A DNA stretch of 64,000 nt. It comes from Paenibacillus sp. BIHB 4019 (lineage in GTDB: Bacteria; Bacillota; Bacilli; Paenibacillales; Paenibacillaceae). Of the stretch, positions 1 through 8,134 are shown one piece after another. Under the pieces are notes generated by a model. It was given only the letters and a program-made list of their open reading frames with translations. It had not been told where the DNA came from and made no database searches. Numbering within the stretch: position 1 is the stretch's first letter; every line of letters begins with the position of its first letter. Location of the stretch: the NCBI RefSeq assembly GCF_002741035.1, contig NZ_CP016808.1, positions 248,001 through 312,000 on the forward strand. Reading direction: 5' to 3'. The position numbers and the translations under genes are program-made.

Positions 1-576
1 GTTGCAGGTGTAGACGTTGCTTATAGCAAAAACAACGACACGCTAATTGCAGCGATTGTAGTTTTAGAGTTGAATTCATTGAAAATCGTAGAATCAGTTG
101 TAGTTGAAGACAGGGTGCAATTCCCATATATTCCGAGTTTATTTTCGTTCCGCGAGTTACCCCCGATTATAAAAGCTTTTGAAAAGATAAAAAACACCCC
201 TCAATTAGTCGTTTGCGACGGACAAGGGCTCGCCCATCCTAGGCGCTTTGGCTTAGCTTGTCATTTGGGAGTACTTTATGATATTCCCACTATTGGGTGC
301 GGAAAAACGAGGTTATTAGGCAGTTTTTCAGAGCCCGATCAATATAGAGGAGCCCAGTCACCACTATTCGATAATAATGAGATTATCGGAAACGTATTAA
401 GAACACAGGAAAGTATTAAACCTATCTTTGTTTCAATTGGTCATCGCATCTCCTTAACAACTGCTTGCCAGTGGATTCTTAAACTCTCACCAAAATATCG
501 TTTACCCGAAACGACTCGACAAGCAGATCAACTCGTGAAAAAGAGTTTTTCACATCATAGCCACTTTCTAATTTAA
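1..576 (+). CDS. nfi: Endonuclease V (deoxyinosine 3' endonuclease), 5' end cut by the window
   Basis: Endonuclease V nicks DNA near deoxyinosine formed by adenine deamination. The reading frame is open from base 1, so the start codon lies upstream of the window and 191 residues are visible. The motifs seen are AGVDVAYS near the N-terminus (catalytic Asp), SFRELPP, DGQGLAHPRRFGLACHLG (catalytic Asp and the conserved His-Pro-Arg) and GCGKTRLLG, all typical of the Nfi family. The gene ends in TAA and is followed at once by a hairpin terminator shared with the convergent gene at 697-1173. An ATG at 70 lies inside the conserved core and is not the true start. Confidence 0.95.
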   Translation, partial: VAGVDVAYSKNNDTLIAAIVVLELNSLKIVESVVVEDRVQFPYIPSLFSFRELPPIIKAFEKIKNTPQLVVCDGQGLAHPRRFGLACHLGVLYDIPTIGCGKTRLLGSFSEPDQYRGAQSPLFDNNEIIGNVLRTQESIKPIFVSIGHRISLTTACQWILKLSPKYRLPETTRQADQLVKKSFSHHSHFLI

Positions 577-607
577 AAAAAGATGGGTCAAAGTTCCCCA
601 TCTTTTT
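575..607. terminator. Bidirectional rho-independent terminator
   Basis: The arms AAAAAAGATGGG and CCCCATCTTTTT flank a nine-base loop. The A-run on one side and T-run on the other make it usable from both strands, between nfi (plus) and the YwqK-like gene (minus). Confidence 0.85.
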
Positions 608-696
608 CTAACTAACGATTTACTAATTTAGTTATATCCTATATTGTTTTTACGTTCTTCAAACAAATTACATGACTTGTTCCCTTCACTTTAACT

Positions 697-1173
697 CTAT
701 TCTGTTTCCCTTATACTTTTAGCCCTAGTATCATACTTTTCAATCATTTTTTTTTCAAATTCATTTGGTTCTATTTTTTCTTTAATTAATTCTTTATTTT
801 CATTCCACTCTTTGTACATTATGCAAAATCCATATTTATGTTCTGCTACCGTTCTAATATTTCCATTTTCAAACCATGTAATTGACTTCCCAGAAATAAC
901 TCCATTACTCATTTTTTGGAAGCTCGCTACTTCACCACTTTCATAAAAGTTTATATAGTCTCCGTCACTTATTCCATTTTTATAGTAAGCATAGTACGCT
1001 AATTTTCCATTTTCTCGCTTTTCATATAATAGCCCTGATAATGGCTTTCCTCCCTCCTCCTCCGGCTTGTCAAAAACTAATTGCCCATGTGTTCCGGAAA
1101 AACAAACATCTTCAGCAAATTCAATCCCATTTTGAATTACATATCCTAAAGATAAAATTTCTATATCTTTCAT
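697..1173 (-). CDS. YwqK-family (MORN-like repeat) immunity protein
   Basis: The protein is built of repeated short units of the MORN type, such as GKLAYYAYYKNGISDGDY and GKSITWFENGNIRTV, which is the pattern of YwqK-family antitoxins. In Bacillus subtilis, YwqK is the partner of the YwqJ deaminase toxin. Here the gene lies directly downstream of an orphan YwqJ-like deaminase cassette (1200-2441), so it is inferred to be the cognate immunity protein. The ATG at 1173 is preferred over the GTG at 1185 because AAGGGTG lies about 10 nt upstream of it. The gene is visibly AT-rich compared with the structural genes of the operon, as is usual for exchanged toxin and immunity modules. The role is inferred from family and context. 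Confidence 0.75.
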   Translation of the reverse strand: MKDIEILSLGYVIQNGIEFAEDVCFSGTHGQLVFDKPEEEGGKPLSGLLYEKRENGKLAYYAYYKNGISDGDYINFYESGEVASFQKMSNGVISGKSITWFENGNIRTVAEHKYGFCIMYKEWNENKELIKEKIEPNEFEKKMIEKYDTRAKSIRETE

Positions 1174-1199
1174 ATAAAACTTCACCCTTCACAAAAAAA

Positions 1200-2441
1200 T
1201 TATAAATCAGATAATACAGGGAAACCTTGTAAAATATAATTACAGTGCGGACAAGTGTGAAATGGAATATCTGTTACAGGTTTTGTAGATCCTCCAGGTT
1301 TGATAACATATATTAGTATGTCCTCTATACTTGCATTAGGATTATCTAACAATGCTTTATTAGCTGCATATACTTCAGCATGAGATCCTGAACCATGAGT
1401 AAATAATTTATATGATTCGTGCACATCATCCGGCATATTAACTATTCGGTCTTCAATAAGACCATTTAGCTCCTTGGGTACCTTACCATCAACATCATTA
1501 ATTGCTGTGTAAATTTTACCTGTATTTCTATCATAGGCTCCAGCAACTGCTGGACCTAGTTGCTTATTAGTTAGACCAATATCCTTTAACATTTGTGCTT
1601 CTTCTAATACATGATTTTTGAGTTTTTGAATTTCTTCAGGTGTAAAATTATCAAAAATATCTTTCCCCTTATTCTTAGCCTCATTCTCCAAACGATCCGC
1701 CAATTCCTTCTTACCCGCTTCGGATTCCTTAAAGAAATCCTTATGATGCTGTGACGGACTTGAAGGTATCGAATCAGGACTTTCATGAAGTTTAACATTT
1801 CCTCCAGGACCCGCGGGAACAAGATCGTCACCCATCTTCTTAATTGTCATGGCATTCTGAAGCTTCTTCCAACCAGTAGTTGCTGCATCCTTGATATCCA
1901 ATGCATCACGTATCAGTTTCGCTTTAACTGCATCTGCGGCATTCCCAATCCAGCCCGTCATTTTATTCAGCGAATCGCCAAATGCGTTGCCTAAGGTCTT
2001 CACGATTTTCGCATCAGCGATCTTGCTACCAATTGCCTTCGTCAAACGTGAATCCATTATACCACCGGTTAAACCGCCAATCCCCATATCCAGTGCCAGT
2101 ATGCCAAAGCCAAACCCTTTGCCTTCCATCGTCTGGCGAATGACACTCTCAAACCCATTCTGCACTGCACCAAACGCCATACGTCCACCTAATGAGGCAA
2201 ATGCTCCAAACGGGCCAAACACCGCCCCAGATATCGCCCCGATGACTGTCTCTCGAAAGGCCGTTGACACATACGTGCCCATATCACTGACCTCGCCGCT
2301 CGCAATATCCGACACCGCTTGGCTCACGACCGCAGCGGTTCCCGCAATGGCTGCTCCAGCTAGCACCGCACCAACAACGACCGCTCCCGCTCCTAGTGTC
2401 GCTACCGCTACTACAGCGACTACAGCCAATCCTGCCAGCAC
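1200..2441 (-). CDS. Orphan polymorphic-toxin cassette with YwqJ-like deaminase tip
   Basis: The frame starts abruptly in the hydrophobic pretoxin segment. An in-frame GTG at 2441 could serve as a start, but in-frame TAA and TGA codons sit just upstream and no delivery domain is present. Residues 1 to about 250 are almost identical to the middle of the VgrG-toxin at 3495-6380. The last about 160 residues are different and carry a deaminase signature: GSHAEVYA (His-Ala-Glu, about 354-356) and PFHTCPHC (Cys 397 and 400), the zinc and catalytic residues of the YwqJ-type nucleic-acid or nucleoside deaminase fold. This is the layout of a silent C-terminal tip that becomes active after recombination into the full-length gene. 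Expression of this copy is uncertain; the fold assignment is from motif reading. Confidence 0.75.
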   Translation of the reverse strand: MLAGLAVVAVVAVATLGAGAVVVGAVLAGAAIAGTAAVVSQAVSDIASGEVSDMGTYVSTAFRETVIGAISGAVFGPFGAFASLGGRMAFGAVQNGFESVIRQTMEGKGFGFGILALDMGIGGLTGGIMDSRLTKAIGSKIADAKIVKTLGNAFGDSLNKMTGWIGNAADAVKAKLIRDALDIKDAATTGWKKLQNAMTIKKMGDDLVPAGPGGNVKLHESPDSIPSSPSQHHKDFFKESEAGKKELADRLENEAKNKGKDIFDNFTPEEIQKLKNHVLEEAQMLKDIGLTNKQLGPAVAGAYDRNTGKIYTAINDVDGKVPKELNGLIEDRIVNMPDDVHESYKLFTHGSGSHAEVYAANKALLDNPNASIEDILIYVIKPGGSTKPVTDIPFHTCPHCNYILQGFPVLSDL

Positions 2442-2463
2442 ATTCCTCGCTAGTTTTCCTCAA
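1675..2463 (-). repeat. Direct repeat copy A of the pretoxin region
   Basis: About 0.8 kb is nearly identical to 4079-4883 in the same orientation. It encodes the hydrophobic segment and pretoxin linker. Copy A lacks six codons in the hydrophobic run and has scattered substitutions. The toxin-specific sequences diverge sharply at the lower-coordinate edge of both copies. Confidence 0.9.
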
Positions 2464-2640
2464 CTGAATGTTGGTATTTATGGCGGTGATGGTAGCTCGC
2501 CTTCCAGCATGATCCCACTTGGAGCACTTGCTTCTTCGCTACCAGAAGCGCTTGCACGCCAATGGCCTTCCTTCGTTGTCAGCGTCAACTTGTGTTGACT
2601 GAATTTAAACTGACGGTGCCATCTCCTTCAACGTTGATAG
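2442..2640 (-). pseudogene. Decayed vgrG remnant upstream of the orphan toxin cassette
   Basis: Reading the minus strand gives pieces of the intact VgrG at 3495-6380 in different frames: KLTLTTKEG, then ALLVAKK in another frame, then SAPSGIMLEGE back in the first, then GKLARN. A two-base deletion relative to the intact gene lies between ALLVAKK and SAPSG, several larger segments are missing (including most of the proline-rich hinge), and stop codons interrupt the frame. It shows that the orphan cassette descends from a second, degraded copy of the VgrG-toxin gene. Confidence 0.75.
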
Positions 2641-3066
2641 AATCCTTGCTCACCGTAGCTGTTTTGACAAGGAACACATAGTTAATAAAGCCAACCAACA
2701 GCTCGTAGTTCAAAAATTTAGAAAGGTCGCCTCGACAATATAGACATTATCGAGAAATGCGTATCCGAATATTGTCATACAAAAAAAAGGTTAACTCCAA
2801 TGTTGTTACCTAATGGAGTTAGCCTTTTTAAGCATTCATTAATTAGTTGAAATAATGTGCTATTATTCCTATCTAAAACAAATCTTTATCTTACATATAT
2901 AAATTCACAACCTTTATAACGCGCAATCGTCCCGAAAAATAATCACAATTAATGTAGCAATTTGAGTTAACTCCTCGTTCATACTCCAATCCGTCGTAAA
3001 AAATCGTATCCTTAACTTATTAATCTTAAAATGATTTAGGTTTATGTAACCACTAGTGAACTTAAA
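2641..3066. other. Non-coding AT-rich gap with one terminator
   Basis: No coding frame with a plausible start is seen. The only clear structure is the hairpin at 2784-2829. The remainder may be debris of the decayed toxin gene, but nothing in it could be recognised. Confidence 0.5.
2784..2829 (-). terminator. Rho-independent terminator after the SUKH immunity gene
   Basis: The arms AAAAAGGTTAACTCCA and TGGAGTTAGCCTTTTT pair with one G-T wobble and are flanked by an A-run and a T-run. Read on the minus strand, it would end transcripts that leave the immunity gene at 3067-3483, separating them from the orphan cassette. Confidence 0.75.
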
Positions 3067-3483
3067 TCAATCCCATTCTTGCCCTCCATTTCCACTTATT
3101 AAATTTTCCCAAGCTTCCAATGGGGTATCTCCCAATTTTCCAGTACTACAATATACTTTTCCGGTTTCTGATACAAATAATATTAAATAACCGCTATCAA
3201 TTTTACCTACAGGAATTAATTTTTCTTTAGCATATTTTTCTTCAGATTTGAAGCTTCCATATACATAATAATCTGTAAATACTATGCTAGTGTCATGAAC
3301 CTCTTCATTTTCTTCATCTTCGATTATTAAGTTTCCAAATTCCATCAAAAAAGGCTTTGCTTCTTCAAAAATAGTATAACCTAATTTTTTTAAATTTTCT
3401 TCAATTTTTTCAATATTAATACTTCTGCCTTCATACCAACCCGCGTTCTCCAAAGTAATCAATGTCTGTCTGCTTATATTCAT
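3067..3483 (-). CDS. SUKH-3-like immunity protein
   Basis: The 138-residue acidic protein opens with LENAGWYEGRSINIE and continues with KPFLMEFGNLIIED, matching the pattern of the SUKH-3 immunity family, whose members often accompany deaminase toxins. It starts 11 nt after the stop of the VgrG-deaminase fusion, with TTAGGAGAG five bases before the ATG, so it is translationally linked to the toxin it presumably neutralises. It is AT-rich like the toxin tip. Immunity function and pairing are inferred from family and position. Confidence 0.75.
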   Translation of the reverse strand: MNISRQTLITLENAGWYEGRSINIEKIEENLKKLGYTIFEEAKPFLMEFGNLIIEDEENEEVHDTSIVFTDYYVYGSFKSEEKYAKEKLIPVGKIDSGYLILFVSETGKVYCSTGKLGDTPLEAWENLISGNGGQEWD

Positions 3484-3494
3484 AATATTCTCTC

Positions 3495-6380
3495 CTAACC
3501 CATTGATTTCATAAAATCACCGAATGTCACCTTGCAATTCTTACAAAATGCTTTAACTAATCCAGTATCAACATCAACTGACCTTAATACTATATTCTCA
3601 ATTTTCGCACCTTGTAATATTGCATCACGAACAGCCCAAACTTCTGCACAATTTTCCACAAGCCAGTTATTTTGCATACTTGGTTCACTTTCATTATTTT
3701 TAAAATATTTACCCTCAGATGCTGCAAAGTCCTTAGTTTTTTGAATTAATGCTCTTAGTTTCTCCATTTCAGCCTTAATAGATTTTACATCTTTACCTTT
3801 AAAATAAGAAGAATTTTTAGTTATAAGATCATCAATGTATTCATCAGTTAATGTTTTTCTATAGAAATCCACATATTCATTTGTCGAACTAAATATCTTA
3901 CTACTAATACTTGGGTTATTTTGATAAATACCACTACAACCGAAACCAACCCTAGAAACATCAGTCGCATCAACTGCTGCACTAGTTACTGATGGTTTAA
4001 AATCCGGGCCATACTTACTACCATTTTTTATTGCACTTGTATAATCATCTAACAATTTTGGCGCTACAGCAACAGCTTCAGCCTCATTCTTCAAACGATC
4101 CGCCAATTCCTTCTTACCAGCCTCGGATTCGCTAAAGAAATCCTTATGATGCTGTGACGGACTTGAAGGTATCGAATCAGGACTTTCATGAAGTTTAACA
4201 TTTCCTCCAGGACCTACCGGAACAAGATTGTCACCCATTTTCTTATTCGTCAAAGTATTCTGAAGCTTCTTCCAGCCTGTAGTTGCTGCATCCTTGATAT
4301 CCAATGCATCACGTATCAGTTTCGCTTTAACTGCATCTGCGGCATTCCCAATCCAGCCCGTCATTTTATTCAGCGAATCGCCAAATGCGTTGCCCAAAGT
4401 CTTCACGATTTTCGCACCAGCGATCTTGCTACCAATTGCCTTCGTCAAACGTGAATCCATTATACCACCGGTTAAACCGCCAATCCCCATATCCAGTGCC
4501 AGTGTGCCAAAACTAAATCCTTTGCCTTCCATCGTCTGACGAATGACACTCTCAAACCCATTCTGTACCGCACCAAACGCCATTCGTCCACCTAGGTTCG
4601 CCATCGGACCAAATGGGCCAAACACTGCCCCAGATATCGCCCCAATGACCGTCTCTCGAAAGGCCGTTGACACATACGTGCCCATATCGCTGACCTCGCC
4701 GCGCGCAATATCGGATACAGCTTGGCTCACGACCGCAGCGGTTCCCGCAATGGCTGCTCCAGCTAGCACTGCACCGACAACGACCGCTCCCGCTCCTAGT
4801 GTCGCTACCGTAAACGCCGCGGCTACCGCAACTACTGCGACGACTGCCAATCCTGCCAGCACATTCCTCGCTAGTTTCCCCCAACTAAACGGTGGTTTTT
4901 CCGGCGGTGGCGGTGGGGGAGGTGGCTCTCCTTCTACGGGCGCATCGTCATATGGCGCATAGCTCGTCCGATCCTTCCCTTCCGTTCGGATCTGCGCCCC
5001 CATCAGGTTATACTCGCCTTCCAGCGTGATCCCGCTTGGTGCGCTCGTCTTCTTTGCTACCAGCAGCGCTTGCGCACCAATGACTACACGCTTTGGCGTA
5101 AACAGCGAAATCTCTTCCTTCGCCGTCAATGTCAGTTTGCGCGGGCTGCTCAAGATAATGCCCACGGCATCGTCCAACTTTAAAAACAGCGGCTCCTTGC
5201 TTCCGCCTGTAAACTCGACTCCCGTCGGCGACAGCTTCATTTCGCTGCCATGCTCCGTGCCAAAATAACGGTTGTTCGGATCGGCCGTCTTTGCTGCACT
5301 CGCCCCATTGGTTCGCACACCGCCAGTGACAATGGCTTCTTGACCGCCTGCATCGGCTAGATATAAATTCGCCTTTGTCCCTACTTGCGGCATACTGTAC
5401 ATCGCGCTGCCTGTCTCCGGGGCATAGCGAAACCAGTGTGCCGTTCCCTTGTCCTGCTTGTAATCGATCGCCAGATGAACCTGCACCTGTTCCCCTTTTA
5501 CCGCCAGAATTTCTCCTTGCAGGGTTAGGCCGGACAGCCTGCGATTCATCATAGGCTGCTCTCGTATCCCAGCTTCCCGCGACAGCCGATAATGATAGAT
5601 CAGCTGACCTTTTTCCAAACGTGCCGTCATCGACGATACGATCAGCTCAATATATCCCCGAATCTTAAAGCGATCACCCAAACGATAGAACGTTTTGGAT
5701 TGTATTTCATAGCCGAAAAAGTCTGTATCATGCAGACCTGCTGCTTCCCCGCCTGCTTTTTGAAAAGCCGCCAAATCCTTGCTCACCGTGTATGATGCGC
5801 CATCAGGCAGCTTATGCTCTTTCCCCTCCGGCATCCCAATAAACAGCTTCGGCGTTTCTTCCAATATATCACAGACGACGACCGACTGGAACTGGCTCGC
5901 TAGCCGCTTTGTAAGCTCCCAATCCGTTTCCTCGTATTGAATGATAGGCTCCGCTGGCTTTTCCTTCTCGCCCTGTTGAAGCAGCACGTCTCCGCCTGCA
6001 TACGCACGAAGCACGGTGGTCATAATCGCCCCGTACGTCTGGCTCGTATCTTGAAAAGATCGCTTCCGCTTCTTCAAATCGCTATAGATGCTTCCCGATA
6101 CCGCCTCGATCTCGACCGTGTACACCCCATTGCGATGCACCGTCTGCACGGATGTGACAACTCCCTTAAACAGAGGCTTCCGCTTGCCCTCTTCTTCGTC
6201 GTACAACGCAATTTTATCCTGCCAGACCGCTTCTAGCGTAGCATTCGTCCGCAGCTCTTCCTCGACGATTCCGCTAATCCGCAGCGTCCCATGCTCGCCC
6301 GGCTTCCAGCTCATCGCCACATCCGTGATATGCTTCAGCTTGCAGGGGCCTTCTACCCGTAATCGATCATAACCGATCAT
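3495..6380 (-). CDS. VgrG-like spike fused to a C-terminal deaminase toxin
   Basis: A 961-residue polymorphic effector. Residues 1 to about 460 resemble the phage late-control gpD/VgrG spike (gp27-like part, then beta-rich gp5-like repeats). A proline hinge follows at about 486-497, then a long hydrophobic Gly/Ala/Val segment (about 505-560), a linker with NKMTGWIGNAADAVKAK, and a unique tip from about 770. The tip carries NCAEVWAVRDA (Cys-Ala-Glu, about 911-913) and FCKNC (Cys 946 and 949), consistent with a zinc-dependent deaminase of the YwqJ/MafB19 type; note CAE in place of the more usual HAE. The second ATG (6380) is chosen because GGGGAGGAGG sits 7 nt upstream of it but abuts the first. 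It lies between the DUF4280 gene and its immunity gene. Delivery by the linked apparatus is inferred. Confidence 0.8.
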   Translation of the reverse strand: MIGYDRLRVEGPCKLKHITDVAMSWKPGEHGTLRISGIVEEELRTNATLEAVWQDKIALYDEEEGKRKPLFKGVVTSVQTVHRNGVYTVEIEAVSGSIYSDLKKRKRSFQDTSQTYGAIMTTVLRAYAGGDVLLQQGEKEKPAEPIIQYEETDWELTKRLASQFQSVVVCDILEETPKLFIGMPEGKEHKLPDGASYTVSKDLAAFQKAGGEAAGLHDTDFFGYEIQSKTFYRLGDRFKIRGYIELIVSSMTARLEKGQLIYHYRLSREAGIREQPMMNRRLSGLTLQGEILAVKGEQVQVHLAIDYKQDKGTAHWFRYAPETGSAMYSMPQVGTKANLYLADAGGQEAIVTGGVRTNGASAAKTADPNNRYFGTEHGSEMKLSPTGVEFTGGSKEPLFLKLDDAVGIILSSPRKLTLTAKEEISLFTPKRVVIGAQALLVAKKTSAPSGITLEGEYNLMGAQIRTEGKDRTSYAPYDDAPVEGEPPPPPPPPEKPPFSWGKLARNVLAGLAVVAVVAVAAAFTVATLGAGAVVVGAVLAGAAIAGTAAVVSQAVSDIARGEVSDMGTYVSTAFRETVIGAISGAVFGPFGPMANLGGRMAFGAVQNGFESVIRQTMEGKGFSFGTLALDMGIGGLTGGIMDSRLTKAIGSKIAGAKIVKTLGNAFGDSLNKMTGWIGNAADAVKAKLIRDALDIKDAATTGWKKLQNTLTNKKMGDNLVPVGPGGNVKLHESPDSIPSSPSQHHKDFFSESEAGKKELADRLKNEAEAVAVAPKLLDDYTSAIKNGSKYGPDFKPSVTSAAVDATDVSRVGFGCSGIYQNNPSISSKIFSSTNEYVDFYRKTLTDEYIDDLITKNSSYFKGKDVKSIKAEMEKLRALIQKTKDFAASEGKYFKNNESEPSMQNNWLVENCAEVWAVRDAILQGAKIENIVLRSVDVDTGLVKAFCKNCKVTFGDFMKSMG
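4079..4883 (-). repeat. Direct repeat copy B of the pretoxin region
   Basis: Partner of 1675-2463. It lies within the intact VgrG-toxin gene and encodes the hydrophobic segment plus linker. Recombination between the copies would remove the CAE deaminase tip and its SUKH gene and join the VgrG to the HAE tip and the YwqK gene. Confidence 0.9.
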
Positions 6381-6413
6381 CTGCATCCCTCCTCCCCGTT
6401 GTCCTTCGTCTAC

Positions 6414-6809
6414 CTAATCTGAATCGTGCTGACCGTCCGAGAGAAAGTAGATTCGACCTTCCATGGCACACGTAAGAAACGATTGGGTCGTCAGCGCTGG
6501 TTTGTTGTCTACCTTCGCATTTTCCTTTGGCAGCACCCACTTATTAAAAATCTCTGGCATACAGGGTGGGCCTCCGATGTTTTCTCCCTGCTCACTGATT
6601 AAATAGACGATCTCTCCCGCTGCCATTTTCGGACTGAAACATATGCCAAAATACGGCACGTTCTCCGAGGTATTATCGTCCTCATTCATCATCGGTTTGC
6701 CATTCACATACGACCCATGGCTCTCTGGCAAGTTGATTCGGCGTGAATGCGTGCCGCATGTACATCTCATGGTTGCTCCTCGCACCACATATGCGGGTTG
6801 TCCTCCCAT
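6414..6809 (-). CDS. DUF4280 (PAAR-like) spike-tip protein
   Basis: The 131-residue protein has the DUF4280 pattern: MRCTCGT near the start, a central GGPPC, and FLTCAMEG near the end. DUF4280 proteins are PAAR-like and are thought to cap the spike of contractile injection systems. The start at 6809 (MGGQPAYVV) is chosen because AAGGAGG lies 8 nt before it; the upstream in-frame start at 6833 overlaps that ribosome site. It sits between the structural VgrG block and the VgrG-toxin gene, as expected for a tip protein. The role is inferred from family and context. Confidence 0.8.
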   Translation of the reverse strand: MGGQPAYVVRGATMRCTCGTHSRRINLPESHGSYVNGKPMMNEDDNTSENVPYFGICFSPKMAAGEIVYLISEQGENIGGPPCMPEIFNKWVLPKENAKVDNKPALTTQSFLTCAMEGRIYFLSDGQHDSD

Positions 6810-6887
6810 TCTCTTCTCCTCCTTTTCGGTCACCGTTTCCTATTCTCTTTCTTGTTAAAAGCTATAACTGGTTGCGAATCGTTTGGT

Positions 6888-7412
6888 CTAAACCAGCTCC
6901 ACCCGTTCCAAACGAATGCCCACAGGCTCCCGCCGCAGCAAGCTCTCCGCTACATCCAGCCTTACGACAATCAGCGGCAATTCGCTTTCGCTCACCCGCA
7001 AGATTTTCTTCCCTTGCAGACGCTCCCGATCCAGCACCAAATGCTTAATCGTCCGCTGATCCTGATGCAGCTCGGCATACGGACTTAAACACGGCAGCTC
7101 CTCAAAAAAGGGCAAGTAATACGTTTTCTGCCGACGCGTCAACATATGCATTAAAATGACCATCTTGTATACTGCTCTCGGCTCGTACAGCTCCACTAAC
7201 CGCTTCAATCCATCCGATAGCAAAAAGAGCTGCCGATCCAGCACATCCGTAAACACGCTGTCTTTCTCTCCCTTGACTTGAAACAGCAGCTTGTCCGGTA
7301 TCCGGTACGATGTCGCTGCATACATATCTCGCATGTCCAGCTTCTCCCGCAGCCCTTCTAGCATTGGCGTACTCGTGTAGCGGCTGTCTTGCTTCAGTAC
7401 AAAATAGTCCAT
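6888..7412 (-). CDS. Uncharacterised injection-cluster protein (174 aa)
   Basis: Not confidently recognised. It opens MDYFVLKQDSRYTSTP and has alternating beta and alpha stretches including YRIPDKLLFQVKG, vaguely like the DUF1629/Imm11 family. Its ATG overlaps the stop of the upstream gene (ATGA), so the two are translationally coupled. The fixed place between the spike and the PAAR-like gene suggests a structural or loading role, perhaps in the baseplate. No membrane segment is present. Confidence 0.6.
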   Translation of the reverse strand: MDYFVLKQDSRYTSTPMLEGLREKLDMRDMYAATSYRIPDKLLFQVKGEKDSVFTDVLDRQLFLLSDGLKRLVELYEPRAVYKMVILMHMLTRRQKTYYLPFFEELPCLSPYAELHQDQRTIKHLVLDRERLQGKKILRVSESELPLIVVRLDVAESLLRREPVGIRLERVELV

Positions 7413-8134
7413 CAGGACGCACCGTCCTTTCCATCCTGCTGCTCTTGAAGCTGCTTCTGAAGTTGCCCTTGCCGCTGCTCTTGCTCCTCTTCTTCCGCGT
7501 CCTCGCTATCGTCAGGCTCATCCAGTGTGCGTACCCCATGACCATCCTCCGCCAATATTTCCGTCTGATCGCGGTACTCGCCCATCGCAATCGCCCAGCC
7601 TTCCGCTTTCGCAAGCGCTGTAAAGGCTTCAAGCTGAATCAGCTTCTCCATCTGCCCACGCACGAATTCTATTGCCAGCGTATGGCATTTCTCTGCTTCC
7701 AGCTGGCAAATGTCGTCGATATCCATAAGCGTGACCTTCCTTGCATAAGCAACTCGCTCCGCTTCTAGCAGCTTGACTCGCTCAAACATCGGAGCGAACA
7801 GAAACGCTGGCTCCCAGCTCACCGCACAACCGGACGCATCCATCAGCCAGCGTTCATCATACGCGTCCAAACGGTACGTACAATGCCCTTCCATGATGCT
7901 CGTACGCAAATAGGAGATGTAGATATATTTCAGCTTCCCTTGTTTTTCCGCTGCTTGAAGCTCTGCTGCCTGTACGCATAACGCCTCAAACGCTCCCGCC
8001 AGCTCCGCATCAATCGCTTCCTGATGTTCTTCGTAAATGTCATTGACCAGCAGCACATCTTCCTGCCACCGATCAAACACATGCCGCTCCAAAAAATCTG
8101 CCAGCGCCTCTTCCCGCGTCATCACCTGACTCAT
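7412..8134 (-). CDS. Uncharacterised injection-cluster protein with acidic/Gln-rich tail (240 aa)
   Basis: A helical, acidic protein with no motif that I recognise. The last about 50 residues are a Glu/Asp then Gln-rich low-complexity tail. It is coupled on both sides by ATGA overlaps (with the VgrG upstream and the 174-aa protein downstream), so equal expression with the spike is likely. A chaperone or baseplate accessory role is possible but unproven. Confidence 0.6.
   Translation of the reverse strand: MSQVMTREEALADFLERHVFDRWQEDVLLVNDIYEEHQEAIDAELAGAFEALCVQAAELQAAEKQGKLKYIYISYLRTSIMEGHCTYRLDAYDERWLMDASGCAVSWEPAFLFAPMFERVKLLEAERVAYARKVTLMDIDDICQLEAEKCHTLAIEFVRGQMEKLIQLEAFTALAKAEGWAIAMGEYRDQTEILAEDGHGVRTLDEPDDSEDAEEEEQEQRQGQLQKQLQEQQDGKDGAS

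Noticed and set aside
1891..2598. Plus-strand frame of 235 residues over the orphan toxin
   Set aside because: It mirrors the Ala/Gly-rich pretoxin region on the other strand and recurs over the second repeat copy; no ribosome site.
4543..4962. Plus-strand Ala/Thr/Pro-rich frame
   Set aside because: It is the antisense shadow of the hydrophobic segment and proline hinge of the VgrG-toxin.
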